The notes under the pieces are model-generated. The model saw nothing but the letters and a program-made list of their open reading frames with translations, did no database searches and was not told the DNA's origin. Shown piece by piece: positions 20,896 to 28,778 of a stretch of 28,778 bases of DNA (within the stretch, counting starts at the first letter, position 1; each line of letters begins with the position of its first letter). Origin of the DNA: an uncultured Romboutsia sp. (GTDB lineage Bacteria; Bacillota; Clostridia; Peptostreptococcales; Peptostreptococcaceae); the NCBI GenBank assembly GCA_937880075.1, contig CALFLM010000034.1, positions 1 through 28,778 of the forward strand. Direction: 5' to 3'. The translations under genes were made by a program, and so were the position numbers.

Positions 20896-21792
20896 ATGGA
20901 AATTTTAGACAAGAAATTTAGTAAGTACAAAGTATTTTTTGCAGAGAAAGGTATTACATCTACTTCTGCTAATCATGTTTCCAATAAAGGTAAAGAATTG
21001 TTGAAGTCAGAACAGGCAATTCTTGACAATATTAATTTTGTCAATGCCACAATGTCATTACTTTATGGAGGAAACTCTAAAGTAATTACAAATGGTATGA
21101 AGGCAGATGATTCTTTTGAATCTATGCATAAGACCATTGCAAAGATTGCAAATCTGAATGCTATGAGTGCTTGGATTCATGAAGCAATCAAAGCAAAGAC
21201 AGAGATTCTTGAGTATGTTCAGTCACTTAGTATTGACAAGTGGGCTAAGGACCAGAATATTGAACTTCCAAATGCTCCAGGTAAGGAATTTCCTATTACT
21301 GAATCTGATGTAATTGGTACATGGGATGTTGCTAAGAGAAATAAGTACTATGTTTATGAATCTTATTGTTCTCTTGTTGGTAAGTTCATTCATCCTAAGG
21401 GTGCTTTTTATGAAGCTAAAGCGCATATGAATAATGCTGTACAGAATCCAAACAAGGTAGAAGGTTCTGGTCGTGATGCAATCATTTATTCTTATGAACC
21501 ATCTATGTCAATATCTGACGTAAATGCAGAATATAATTGGTTGTCTACTGAACTTAGACACAAGGAAGCAGAATTCAATAAGATGAAGCAAGAAATTGTA
21601 GATGCTATTACAGAAGATAAGCTTGCTAAGGCTCAGAAGTTTGATGATGCATATGCAAAATATGCTGATACAATGGAAAGTATTCGAAATAAGTTTGACA
21701 TGTGGAAAACTAAGACTGTAAAGGAAGTTAGTGCATTGAAGATTTATCTTCCACAAGGACCTAAGCAGACTTATGATGAAATCAATAAATAA
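20896..21792 (+). CDS. unknown abundant-type helical protein
   Basis: 298 residues, not recognised. Mostly alpha-helical with long charged helices near the C-terminus (ELRHKEAEFNKMKQEIVDAI, KAQKFDDAYAKYADTMESI), and a central segment AKDQNIELPNAPGKEFPITE followed by WDVAKRNKYYVYESYCSLVG. Codon use is richer in C/G-ending codons than in surrounding small genes, as in the SSB gene, suggesting high expression. Preceded by the tRNA-like element (19 bases) and followed directly by a structured RNA. Function unknown. Confidence 0.65.
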   Translation: MEILDKKFSKYKVFFAEKGITSTSANHVSNKGKELLKSEQAILDNINFVNATMSLLYGGNSKVITNGMKADDSFESMHKTIAKIANLNAMSAWIHEAIKAKTEILEYVQSLSIDKWAKDQNIELPNAPGKEFPITESDVIGTWDVAKRNKYYVYESYCSLVGKFIHPKGAFYEAKAHMNNAVQNPNKVEGSGRDAIIYSYEPSMSISDVNAEYNWLSTELRHKEAEFNKMKQEIVDAITEDKLAKAQKFDDAYAKYADTMESIRNKFDMWKTKTVKEVSALKIYLPQGPKQTYDEINK

Positions 21793-22074
21793 AATTAGTA
21801 GATTTGCAAGTCCGGTTTAAGATAAGCAAGTCAAATGGCATCAGTTATGTGATTACTTCTGAATATATATCTTAGTAACATAGGTGAAAGCCAAAATCTA
21901 TATTGATTTTGGCTCCGATAATGAAACTGAGTATCAAGGGATAAAATAATTTTTTGACCATGCAATGTGTAAGCGTACACGCTATGTTGTTATGGTGTTC
22001 TAGTTCATGATCTTGCACCTTGATACGTTCTTGCTATAGTTCTGGATATTATTGTCATGAACTGATGTCAACGG
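21793..22074 (+). ncRNA. candidate structured noncoding RNA with pseudoknot
   Basis: No gene of useful length lies in this 366-base gap. Several long helices can be drawn: TAAGATA 21818-21824 / TATCTTA 21868-21874; AGCCAAAATC 21889-21898 / GATTTTGGCT 21905-21914 (10 bp); ACCAT 21957-21961 / ATGGT 21992-21996 enclosing GTGTA / TACAC (21967-21971 / 21976-21980); GTATCAAGG 21931-21939 / CCTTGATAC 22018-22026 (9 bp); AGTTCATGA 22002-22010 / TCATGAACT 22055-22063 (9 bp). The last two cross, giving a pseudoknot. Order is reminiscent of group I P3/P7 but the core motifs are absent, and no exon joining is evident. Base composition is less AT-rich than spacer. Confidence 0.6.
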
Positions 22075-22141
22075 AAAGGTTAAGAAATAGTAGAAAATAT
22101 TTAAATATATTTTTGAAATTTCTTAACCTTTTTCTATATTT
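22075..22141 (+). promoter_or_regulatory. 14-bp inverted repeat (terminator) followed by promoter
   Basis: AAAGGTTAAGAAAT (22075-22088) pairs perfectly with ATTTCTTAACCTTT (22118-22131). TTTTGAAA (22111-22118) and TTCTATATTT (22132-22141) are at the standard promoter spacing, the -33 box lying at the start of the 3' arm. It ends the structured RNA unit and starts the transcript for 22159 onward. Confidence 0.75.
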
Positions 22142-22158
22142 ATTATGTATTAAAATTA

Positions 22159-22467
22159 ATGATTATGATTATGGTTAAAACAAATTATTCAAAAGCATAT
22201 ACTTATACAATTATTGTAAATATCAGATTTGCAAATGGCGTTAAAGAAAAGCTTTGTCGATACACTTGTGACATCAATCTGAATCCAATTGATAAGATTA
22301 TTGACAAGTTGAATGCCACATTGATTGATAAAGATGGTACACCAACAGTAGAATTTGCTAATTGGATTATTGAGAATCATCCAGAATTCAAGGTAAGTGA
22401 TGTTCTTGATAAAGATTCTAGAATATATTTTGAATTTGTTGATTCACTTCCTGCTATTAACATTTAG
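22159..22467 (+). CDS. unknown small protein, paralogue of next gene
   Basis: 102 residues from the first of three in-frame ATGs (ATGATTATGATTATG). Beta-rich N-terminal half (YTYTIIVNIRFANGVKEKL) then DKDGTPTVEFANWIIENHPE and a strand FEFVDSLPAI. The DGTPT-E-----I and final strand pattern recur in the next gene, so the two are tandem paralogues. Stop is TAG, and the next gene is in the same frame 27 bases on. Function unknown. Confidence 0.6.
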   Translation: MIMIMVKTNYSKAYTYTIIVNIRFANGVKEKLCRYTCDINLNPIDKIIDKLNATLIDKDGTPTVEFANWIIENHPEFKVSDVLDKDSRIYFEFVDSLPAINI

Positions 22468-22494
22468 AATGTAGAACATTTAATAAAATGCACT

Positions 22495-22836
22495 ATGATT
22501 AAAGATTTTGATAAGAATAAAGTAGAAGTAATGGATTTTGGTTCAAATGGTCATTATCCTATTCCATTAGAAAAAGATATTGTCATTGTACAGGTATCAG
22601 TTCCATATTATGAGGTTTGTGATGAAGTTTGCACATATTTGTTTCAGATATTTGTATTGAAGGATGATACTTCTTGGAAATCTGATTATGCTAATTCAGA
22701 TGGTACACCAACTGAATATACAAGAGAAGTTATTAATCAGATTTCTGGAACAGAATATGATAAAGAAGTATATGACAAGTCAGAAGTGTCATTTACATAT
22801 TTGGGAGATATTCCTAATGTTAGATATCGTAAATAA
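22495..22836 (+). CDS. unknown small acidic protein, paralogue of previous gene
   Basis: 113 residues. VIVQVSVPYYEVCDEVCTYL forms the beta-rich part, followed by NSDGTPTEYTREVINQISGT and VSFTYLGDIPNV, parallel to the upstream protein. Acidic overall. No known domain. It is in frame with the upstream gene, separated by a TAG and nine codons. Confidence 0.6.
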   Translation: MIKDFDKNKVEVMDFGSNGHYPIPLEKDIVIVQVSVPYYEVCDEVCTYLFQIFVLKDDTSWKSDYANSDGTPTEYTREVINQISGTEYDKEVYDKSEVSFTYLGDIPNVRYRK

Positions 22837-22857
22837 GATAGGTAAATAAGATAGATA

Positions 22858-23112
22858 ATGAGAAAGTTTGTAGTAAGTACAATAATTAATTGCAATCTCT
22901 ATCCGACAATGGATGTGGTAATGGCTGATGATATTCATAAGATTATGGATGATGATGCACACCCAACAGAAAAGATGATGGAAATTCTTACTGGAAAGAG
23001 CCCTTATATAGCATCTTATATTAAAAGATATAAACCAGAAAGAAAAGATATTTATTGCAATTATATTTGTATTGATGATGATTTGATGCCATCACCTTAT
23101 AAAATTGACTAA
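22858..23112 (+). CDS. unknown small protein
   Basis: 84 residues, 21 bases after the previous gene. MRKFVVSTIINCNLYPTMDV is strand-rich, then a helix in DIHKIMDDDAHPTEKMMEIL and a final strand IYCNYICIDDD. The overall layout (strands, helix after an Asp/Pro/Thr turn, strand) resembles the two preceding paralogues, so it may be a more distant member. Ends 1 base before the ATG at 23114. Confidence 0.55.
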   Translation: MRKFVVSTIINCNLYPTMDVVMADDIHKIMDDDAHPTEKMMEILTGKSPYIASYIKRYKPERKDIYCNYICIDDDLMPSPYKID

Positions 23113-23113
23113 A

Positions 23114-23812
23114 ATGGAAACTAAGAAATATAAGATTTGGAGATTTGCATATACCAGTTGTGTTGATGAATTGATATTGCCAGCTGATATGAAACTTCAT
23201 CAGTTGCATAAGCCATTTGATGTATGTAACATATTTTATTATGCTAAAGAAATTGATAGGGAGGTAGTCAATTATTCTTATGTTGGTGCTATGCCATATT
23301 CAAAAGAAGCTTGGAAGATTCTTCATAATAACAAACAGACTTTGAATATCAAATGTTATAATATATTTGATAGTGATATTGTGGTTCATGTAGATCAAAT
23401 ATATCCATTGACTGATGATTTTCCAGTGACTGATGAATATCCACATATAGGTGTTTCATATTTCGAAGAGAGAAATTATGGGGATGGAGATATTTATGAT
23501 TACATCAAATTTCATGATAAGAATAAGGAAAAGCCTAATTATGAAAAATTAGCAGAAGATTTTTTCTATCCTGTAACGAAATATGTCAAGATTCAAGGTA
23601 TAGATGAGAAATTTCCACTTATGTTAGATGTTTATGAAGTAATATTGACAACTAAATTGGATAATGTTCCCTTTGAAGGATTGATACATACAAGTAAGAA
23701 TGTTGATAACGTATTGCCGTCTGAATATAATTCAAGAGTAAAAGGAAAAAAGATAACTCAAGCACAATATAATTTTGCTTGTGCTAAGCAAATAGGTTTG
23801 ATGGAAGGATAA
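23114..23812 (+). CDS. unknown 232-residue protein
   Basis: Start chosen at ATG 23114, 1 base after the previous stop; a TTG at 23105 in frame would overlap. Rich in Tyr, Asp and His with two similar halves in style: FDVCNIFYYAKEIDREVVNY and later FPLMLDVYEVILTTKLDN. Contains DDFPVTDEYPHIGVSYFEER. No recognised domain or catalytic motif, soluble. The gene and its neighbours to 25179 are packed with 1-4-base gaps, one transcript. Confidence 0.55.
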   Translation: METKKYKIWRFAYTSCVDELILPADMKLHQLHKPFDVCNIFYYAKEIDREVVNYSYVGAMPYSKEAWKILHNNKQTLNIKCYNIFDSDIVVHVDQIYPLTDDFPVTDEYPHIGVSYFEERNYGDGDIYDYIKFHDKNKEKPNYEKLAEDFFYPVTKYVKIQGIDEKFPLMLDVYEVILTTKLDNVPFEGLIHTSKNVDNVLPSEYNSRVKGKKITQAQYNFACAKQIGLMEG

Positions 23813-23815
23813 AAC

Positions 23816-24034
23816 ATGGGAGAAAATAAAAATATTGGAATTTGGTTTGCTGTAAATAAAGACAATAAATTATTTCTTTTTACATCAGAACCAAAACGAG
23901 TAGGTGATGGGTGGTTTGGTGATTTCTTTTTGAATAGCTTAATTCATGATAATATTGAAACAATGCTAAAAGGAAGCAAATATTCATTTGATGATGAACC
24001 ACAGTATCTAGAATTTAAATTAACAGCACAATAA
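23816..24034 (+). CDS. unknown small protein
   Basis: 72 residues: MGENKNIGIWFAVNKDNKLF, then LFTSEPKRVGDGWFGDFFLN and a short acidic end with EPQYLEFKLTAQ. Strand-helix-strand outline of the kind common in small phage proteins where a pair of strands displays KDNKLFLFTSEPKR and a W-rich turn follows. Starts 3 bases after the previous stop. Not recognised. Confidence 0.55.
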   Translation: MGENKNIGIWFAVNKDNKLFLFTSEPKRVGDGWFGDFFLNSLIHDNIETMLKGSKYSFDDEPQYLEFKLTAQ

Positions 24035-24035
24035 A

Positions 24036-24350
24036 ATGGGTAAGTTGACAGATGTAAGTGTAAAATATTTTGGACGTACTTTAGGATCATCCTTAGAATC
24101 CGTTAAGAAAGCTAGTGAGTTTTATAAGAATGATCCTAGTACAATTGATGATCCTAATTCATTAGATGAGTTGTGGAAAATGGTAGAAGAATGTGAAGAC
24201 ACCAAAGAAGCAGCAGATAAATTATTGGAAGATATGAATGATTGGTATGACAAACATCTCATTGATTTCAGATCTATGCTTGGTTTTTCATTGCAACCAT
24301 TATGGGGTTCAGTAGGACTAACATTATCAACATTAATGGAAAAGAAATAA
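24036..24350 (+). CDS. unknown acidic helical protein
   Basis: 104 residues, 1 base after the previous stop. Predicted mostly helical: SLESVKKASEFYKNDPSTID, LDELWKMVEECEDTKEAADK, LLEDMNDWYDKHLIDFRSML, with a hydrophobic C-terminal stretch FSLQPLWGSVGLTLSTLM that may be a short amphipathic or membrane-touching helix. Not recognised. Ends 1 base before the phosphoesterase gene. Confidence 0.55.
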   Translation: MGKLTDVSVKYFGRTLGSSLESVKKASEFYKNDPSTIDDPNSLDELWKMVEECEDTKEAADKLLEDMNDWYDKHLIDFRSMLGFSLQPLWGSVGLTLSTLMEKK

Positions 24351-24351
24351 C

Positions 24352-25179
24352 ATGAAAGTACAGAAGACAAAAAGGTTAGTTGTAGGTGATATTCATTGTA
24401 ATTATGATAAGTTCAATACTATCTATAATTTGGAAAAACCAGAAGACCCAAATACCACATTGTATGAAGTAATTACTTTAGGTGATTATTTTGACACCTA
24501 TGAAAAAATTACACCAGAACAGCAATTAGAAGGTTTTAAGAATTTGCTTGCATTACAGAAGAAACATAACAAAGAAGATGGTTTGTTCTATATGCTTATT
24601 GGCAATCATGATTTCCATTATCTTATTGATGGGGAAGATAAGTACAGTGGATATAACCAAGTAACCCAGTTGCTTGCAGGACAGTTGTTGAAGGATTGTG
24701 TCAAATCAAGAAAGCTTAGATTTTCTTTTGTTGATATGACAAATAGAATCATTTATACCCATGCTGGTGTAACAAACAAATGGATTCATGAACGTCATAA
24801 GGTAAGTATTCCTATCAATATGATTGATGTTGATAGCTTTGAGAATTTTAAGTTTACTTATGGTTCACATTTCGATCCTTATGGAAATGATCCATTGAAT
24901 GGTCCACTTTGGGTAAGACCAGAAGCATTGTTGTCTGATATGTATGAAGATTACGACCATGAAACCAAATGCATGAGTACTTGGACTCAGATTGTAGGTC
25001 ATACTAAATGCAAGGAACCTATTATTGCACATGAAGATGGTTCAAGATGGAAACCATCAGAAGATTGGTTCACAGCTAAATTATATGATATTGATTGTTT
25101 GAAAAAAGGATATTATATTGTAGAATGGTTAGATGAAGAAGGTTATATCACTGATAGAGAAGTTAAGCAATTGAAATAA
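24352..25179 (+). CDS. calcineurin-like metallophosphoesterase
   Basis: 275 residues. All motifs of the PPP-type metallophosphoesterase fold are visible in order: GDIH (12-15), GDYFDTY (44-50), GNHD (84-87), THAG near 140 and VGHT in QIVGHTKCKEP near 215. These bind two metal ions and hydrolyse phosphate esters; relatives include lambda phosphatase, ApaH and PrpE. Substrate could be phosphoprotein, dinucleotide polyphosphate or an alarmone; sequence alone does not tell. Last gene of the plus-strand unit, closed by the terminator at 25180. Confidence 0.9.
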   Translation: MKVQKTKRLVVGDIHCNYDKFNTIYNLEKPEDPNTTLYEVITLGDYFDTYEKITPEQQLEGFKNLLALQKKHNKEDGLFYMLIGNHDFHYLIDGEDKYSGYNQVTQLLAGQLLKDCVKSRKLRFSFVDMTNRIIYTHAGVTNKWIHERHKVSIPINMIDVDSFENFKFTYGSHFDPYGNDPLNGPLWVRPEALLSDMYEDYDHETKCMSTWTQIVGHTKCKEPIIAHEDGSRWKPSEDWFTAKLYDIDCLKKGYYIVEWLDEEGYITDREVKQLK

Positions 25180-25207
25180 AAATGGGAGGATTTAGATCCT
25201 CCCATTT
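25180..25207. terminator. bidirectional terminator
   Basis: AAATGGGAGGAT (25180-25191) pairs with ATCCTCCCATTT (25196-25207) around TTAG, a perfect 12-bp GC-containing stem between the convergent phosphoesterase and BACON-like genes. Confidence 0.85.
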
Positions 25208-25223
25208 CAGGGTATATAAAATA

Positions 25224-25251
25224 ATTAAGCATTGTAAATTAAGCATTGTAA
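25224..25251 (-). repeat. perfect 14-bp tandem duplication at the end of the BACON-like gene
   Basis: ATTAAGCATTGTAA occurs twice in a row (25224-25237, 25238-25251). The second copy carries the last codons Y-N-A and the stop; the first repeats them just past the stop. It looks like a small replication-slippage duplication. Confidence 0.8.
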
Positions 25252-28200
25252 TAAGATTTACCATATCTACCAAGTGTAACTGTTGCATTACCACTAGTAT
25301 AACCAGATAATGAAACTGTAACAGAAACATTCTTTGTACCAATATGACTTCCATCAGATCCCATAGGAACTGAAGATACTTTGACTGTTGCAGTACTACC
25401 AGAACCAGATGCTCCGCTCCAAGAATATGAAATTCCTGATGGTGTAGTGGTATTTGTCCATGATCCAGAACCATCTTTGTATTGAGCAGTAACTGTTGCA
25501 GTCAATGTCCAATCAGTAGTATCAAATGCAGTTTTATCGGAACCTCCACTAATACTAACAAGTAATCTATATATTCTAGTTATTTGTCCTACAGTAATTT
25601 TATGTTTACTATATCCTTTATACCCATCAGTAGTATAATTACCATTAGAATCAGTTGTCATCCAAGCAATTTCAACAGTATAAGTACCTGTTTTAATTGC
25701 TGTAAATGTTATATTACTTGTTGTTAATCTTACCCATCCGCTTCCATTATTGTTTACACATCTATAATATTTTGTATTGACGGTATCAGCTGGTGGATCA
25801 TATCTACCATCTGCCTCATGTTTTGTAAAATGCCAAGGGTCATATGAATCATCTGAAATAACAGAATATAAATATTTATATTTCCATGTAATACTACCAG
25901 ATGTTGATGTTGTTTTTGTTATAATATCCGGGCTTGATGATTTTACACCATATTCCTGTGAAATAGTTTCATTTGGTTGAAATGTCTTATCTACTCCAAA
26001 TAATTCACTATTTGGTGTTGCATTATCTACAGAACCTCTACTTATTGTATTTGAATAATCTGATACATAACCTGGCCCATCAACTGAATTATTTCCATCA
26101 GGATATGAAGTATTAGAAGCATACCAATCCGGAGTTACATCAAATGCTCCAATACCAGATTCTGAAGATACATATTCACTACCAGTATAATTAATTTCTG
26201 TTGTACTAACAATACAATTATAATCATTAGCTGGGGTTATAGTCCAAGATCCACCTTTGTAATAATCTTCTCCAGAATCTCCGTTTTGGTTTTTTGAATC
26301 TGATCCACCTTCATAAATTTTTTTACCATCATGGTCATCTACAACTCTTATAGTTACTTTATGTGTTACTTCTGAAGTAGAATTTCTTTTATAATGTCCT
26401 CTCTCATATTTATATATACCATCTTTTACGTCAGTATAAGTAGTTGCTGTTAATGTAGCACTACTATTTGCAGTAACAGAACCAATATTAGATCCAATGC
26501 TAAATGATGTACTTCTTTGCCAACTTCCACTATTTAATTTGTATTCATAATGATAACCTGGTGATAATGGTTTGATGGTTCCTGATATTATTGGATTTCC
26601 TCCTGATGGATTAGTACTTACTATATTAGATGTCGCCGATATAGACCAAGATTGTGATTTAGAAGCCTCACTATCTGTTGAAGGACTTCCTGAACTATTA
26701 ACATAAATTGATTCTCCATTAACACTAATATTTCCGGATGGGCCATATATATCTGCTGTTAAAGTTCCAGCTCCTGTAACATATCTTTGTAATGCATCAT
26801 TTAATGTAAAAGAACCAGATGTTGTACTACCATCTATAGGATATGTTACTGAACTAGTACATGTTTTTACACCAGTACCTTCTGCTTTTATATTGATAGC
26901 ACCTGATATATTTGTACCATTTTGAGATATAGTTATAGTAGATGGACTTGGTGTTAATATATTATTTTGATAAGTAGATCCTGAAAATGATATAGTACCA
27001 GATGTGGAACTTGAATTTCTAGTAGTAGATGTAAATCTAAGTGTGCCATCACTAGCAGAAGCTGACCAACTACCAATATAAGGTAAGTTAGAATCTAATG
27101 TTGCAGTAAAACTGTCATCAGAATTAGAATTATTCCATATTCTGTTTGATTTAGAAAATGTTAAAGTTTTAGTACCGGTATTTCTCCATGACAATGTTGC
27201 ATCTCCAAAAGCTTGATTTGAAGCAGCTATAGCAGGAAGTTTTATAACAATATCATTAAATTTATTTAACATCCAATATTCTTGATTTGTTGCATTATTT
27301 ACTATATTAGATATTGTCCAAGTACGTTCAGAAACACCCGAAATAAAACCAGGTTTGAATGTGATATTTGGATCTAAATTGATAGTTATACTACCGCCTT
27401 TATAAGATACTGCATCATTAGATCCTTTAGTTATAGTTACTTTACCACTACTGTAAGCATTTATCGAAGGCCTGCTTATTGTTGGCATTATAATAGAAAC
27501 AGATTTTGACGATGTGTTGTAATTCCACCCAGTTGTCTTTTCTGTACCATCTGAAGTTTCTACACCCCCTATACTAACAGTAGGCCAACCATGTTCATAA
27601 TTATCATTATAAGTAGTTGTTGTCTTGCTTTTTTGTGTTACTTTCCATTTCATATCAAATGATGGATTGTTCCAATACATTCCATTTTGTTTCAAAGTCA
27701 ATGTTTGATATGGCTGTCCTTTAGTATCTTTTGGTGTAATGTTTTGTGCACAACAATTAGTAACAGTCATATTCTGTCTTAGTACACAAGAACGAGCAGC
27801 TTTATTAGTAGGAGCTGTCCAAGATACACCAGAAACAGAACCAGTAGTAGATCCACCATTAGAAATATTAGTATTGTTCAATGATAATGAAAGAGTACCA
27901 CCAACACTTGGTTTGTCATCACCTTGGTCATCAAATGTTATCTTTGTTGTATTTCCTTTTGTAGTAGAAAGATGTACCCAAGATGGATTACTATCTATAG
28001 ACCAATTATAAGATATTCCTAACTTAGAACCAGGTTGCCATATTCTGAATGTATATGTATTAGAACCTGTAGGTTTAGTAGAACTATTAAATGTAGATAA
28101 GCTATATGTTACATCTACATATCTCTTATAAGAAGAGAAACCATCATCATTAGCAGTAGAAGTAGTAAATCTGTCATAACTGCCATTATAACGTGCTTTA

Positions 28201-28778
28201 GCTTCAACAGTTATAGTACCACCATCATAAGAAATAGAGTTGTAATTAGATCCATAAGTAAAAACTAATTCCTTAGGATAAGTAGGCAATGTATTGTATG
28301 TGAATGAAAGATAATTAGTATTATTCCAAGTAGCGGAATTCTTATAAGGATTGTAAGTATATGAATGACTTATTCTGTATTCTGATTTATTATTTGTTAA
28401 TGTACAGAAAGTTGGAGAACTTGATTTTGCATCATCATGATTTGATATAGAAACATTAAGTATACCATATGGATCTTCTATATTGTAGAAAGTTTGAAAA
28501 GCATCATATCTTTGTGTTACAACACTACTACCAGTTGCTTTAGTCTTACCATCACTTTTATAATTGTCATTTGTACCATAATTGTAACTAGCTAAATCAT
28601 ATCTTATGCTTGGTTCATATTGTATCTTATGTCTACGATAACCTGCAGTAAAAGTTGTACCTTTTACAGTTAAGTTAGTTCTAGATATGACATTGTTGTT
28701 AGAATTACTATAAGGACTTATACCATGTTTAGTATCATCCAATCCTGTTGGTTCAATAAATCTAGAATCGGTTTTGCT
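25239..28778 (-). CDS. giant beta-rich BACON/Ig-like protein, probable tail adhesin; N-terminus outside window
   Basis: 1179 residues are visible and the frame is open at the right edge, so the start lies beyond it; the TTG at 28742 is internal. Composition is Ser, Thr, Gly, Asn and Tyr rich with regular beta-strand spacing throughout. One segment fits the BACON domain: SIDSNPSWVHLSTTKGN, then a strand block and the closing TLKQNG; further closings such as ITISQNG suggest several divergent copies. The C-terminus (LLVSISGGSDKTAFDTTDWT ... VSVTVSLSGYTSG) is Ig-like. BACON domains occur in Bacteroidota surface proteins and in crAss-like phage tail proteins, where glycan binding is proposed. Minus-strand orientation suggests a separate late transcription unit. 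Domain count needs profile search. Confidence 0.75.
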   Translation of the reverse strand, partial: SKTDSRFIEPTGLDDTKHGISPYSNSNNNVISRTNLTVKGTTFTAGYRRHKIQYEPSIRYDLASYNYGTNDNYKSDGKTKATGSSVVTQRYDAFQTFYNIEDPYGILNVSISNHDDAKSSSPTFCTLTNNKSEYRISHSYTYNPYKNSATWNNTNYLSFTYNTLPTYPKELVFTYGSNYNSISYDGGTITVEAKARYNGSYDRFTTSTANDDGFSSYKRYVDVTYSLSTFNSSTKPTGSNTYTFRIWQPGSKLGISYNWSIDSNPSWVHLSTTKGNTTKITFDDQGDDKPSVGGTLSLSLNNTNISNGGSTTGSVSGVSWTAPTNKAARSCVLRQNMTVTNCCAQNITPKDTKGQPYQTLTLKQNGMYWNNPSFDMKWKVTQKSKTTTTYNDNYEHGWPTVSIGGVETSDGTEKTTGWNYNTSSKSVSIIMPTISRPSINAYSSGKVTITKGSNDAVSYKGGSITINLDPNITFKPGFISGVSERTWTISNIVNNATNQEYWMLNKFNDIVIKLPAIAASNQAFGDATLSWRNTGTKTLTFSKSNRIWNNSNSDDSFTATLDSNLPYIGSWSASASDGTLRFTSTTRNSSSTSGTISFSGSTYQNNILTPSPSTITISQNGTNISGAINIKAEGTGVKTCTSSVTYPIDGSTTSGSFTLNDALQRYVTGAGTLTADIYGPSGNISVNGESIYVNSSGSPSTDSEASKSQSWSISATSNIVSTNPSGGNPIISGTIKPLSPGYHYEYKLNSGSWQRSTSFSIGSNIGSVTANSSATLTATTYTDVKDGIYKYERGHYKRNSTSEVTHKVTIRVVDDHDGKKIYEGGSDSKNQNGDSGEDYYKGGSWTITPANDYNCIVSTTEINYTGSEYVSSESGIGAFDVTPDWYASNTSYPDGNNSVDGPGYVSDYSNTISRGSVDNATPNSELFGVDKTFQPNETISQEYGVKSSSPDIITKTTSTSGSITWKYKYLYSVISDDSYDPWHFTKHEADGRYDPPADTVNTKYYRCVNNNGSGWVRLTTSNITFTAIKTGTYTVEIAWMTTDSNGNYTTDGYKGYSKHKITVGQITRIYRLLVSISGGSDKTAFDTTDWTLTATVTAQYKDGSGSWTNTTTPSGISYSWSGASGSGSTATVKVSSVPMGSDGSHIGTKNVSVTVSLSGYTSGNATVTLGRYGKSYYNA

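Noticed and set aside
21931..22063. Group I intron in the spacer after the 20896 gene
   Set aside because: P3/P7-like crossing helices exist, but P4-P6 and the R/S core motifs are not found and no split reading frame resumes downstream.
28740..28742. TTG at 28742 as the start of the giant minus-strand protein
   Set aside because: The frame stays open with sensible residues (SKTDSRFIEPTG) to the window edge, so the N-terminus is outside the window.
1..28778. CRISPR array or insertion sequence
   Set aside because: No regularly spaced direct repeats and no transposase or terminal inverted repeats were found.

Overview
The window reads as part of a large, AT-rich, T4-like (myovirus-type) bacteriophage genome that infects a Bacteroidota host. 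The phage origin is supported by a gp32-like ssDNA-binding protein, a GH24 endolysin with likely lysis partners, an anaerobic ribonucleotide reductase pair (nrdD/nrdG), a phage DnaK/DnaJ pair, group I introns, many tiny tightly packed ORFs, and a very long surface-type protein with a BACON-like segment. The Bacteroidota host is inferred from a recurring promoter (TTTG, 19 bases, then TATATTA), which fits the Bacteroides TTTG / TAnnTTTG rule, and from the near absence of Shine-Dalgarno sequences. TAA is the main stop codon; TAG and TGA also end genes, so the standard bacterial code applies.

Layout. 1-772 is the 3' part of the ssDNA-binding protein gene, closed by a terminator shared with two minus-strand genes (819-1803) whose N-termini look like T4 capsid-targeting peptides. 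1900-3387 is a probable lysis group (small two-helix membrane protein, endolysin, spanin-like protein). 3389-3525 holds a structured RNA or terminator region. 3594-6176 has small membrane proteins, one interrupted reading frame and a DHH phosphoesterase. 6252-9676 is nrdD plus nrdG; nrdD is split by a compact 272-base group I intron immediately after the codon for the glycyl-radical glycine, so the last 29 codons lie at 8933-9022. 9680-14632 is a run of small early-type genes of unknown function punctuated by hairpin/promoter units, with two frameshifted genes. 14748-18220 is dnaK, split by a 1.5-kb group I intron that carries a PD-(D/E)XK homing endonuclease gene inside P8. It is followed by a capsid-targeting-like gene, dnaJ and an unknown gene. 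20763-20876 has a repeated stem-loop element followed by a tRNA-like fold that lacks a D arm. 20896-22075 is an unknown helical protein followed by a probable structured noncoding RNA with a pseudoknot. 22159-25179 is a string of small genes ending in a metallophosphoesterase. 25239 to the window end is the minus-strand C-terminal part of a giant beta-rich, BACON/Ig-like protein, probably a tail-associated adhesin.

How the genes fit together. nrdD/nrdG supply deoxynucleotides under anaerobic gut-like conditions, the gp32-like protein serves replication, and DnaK/DnaJ probably assist folding of phage proteins. The two key enzymes NrdD and DnaK both depend on RNA splicing at codons in their active sites. 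Most observations are read directly from sequence; functions of the small genes remain unknown.
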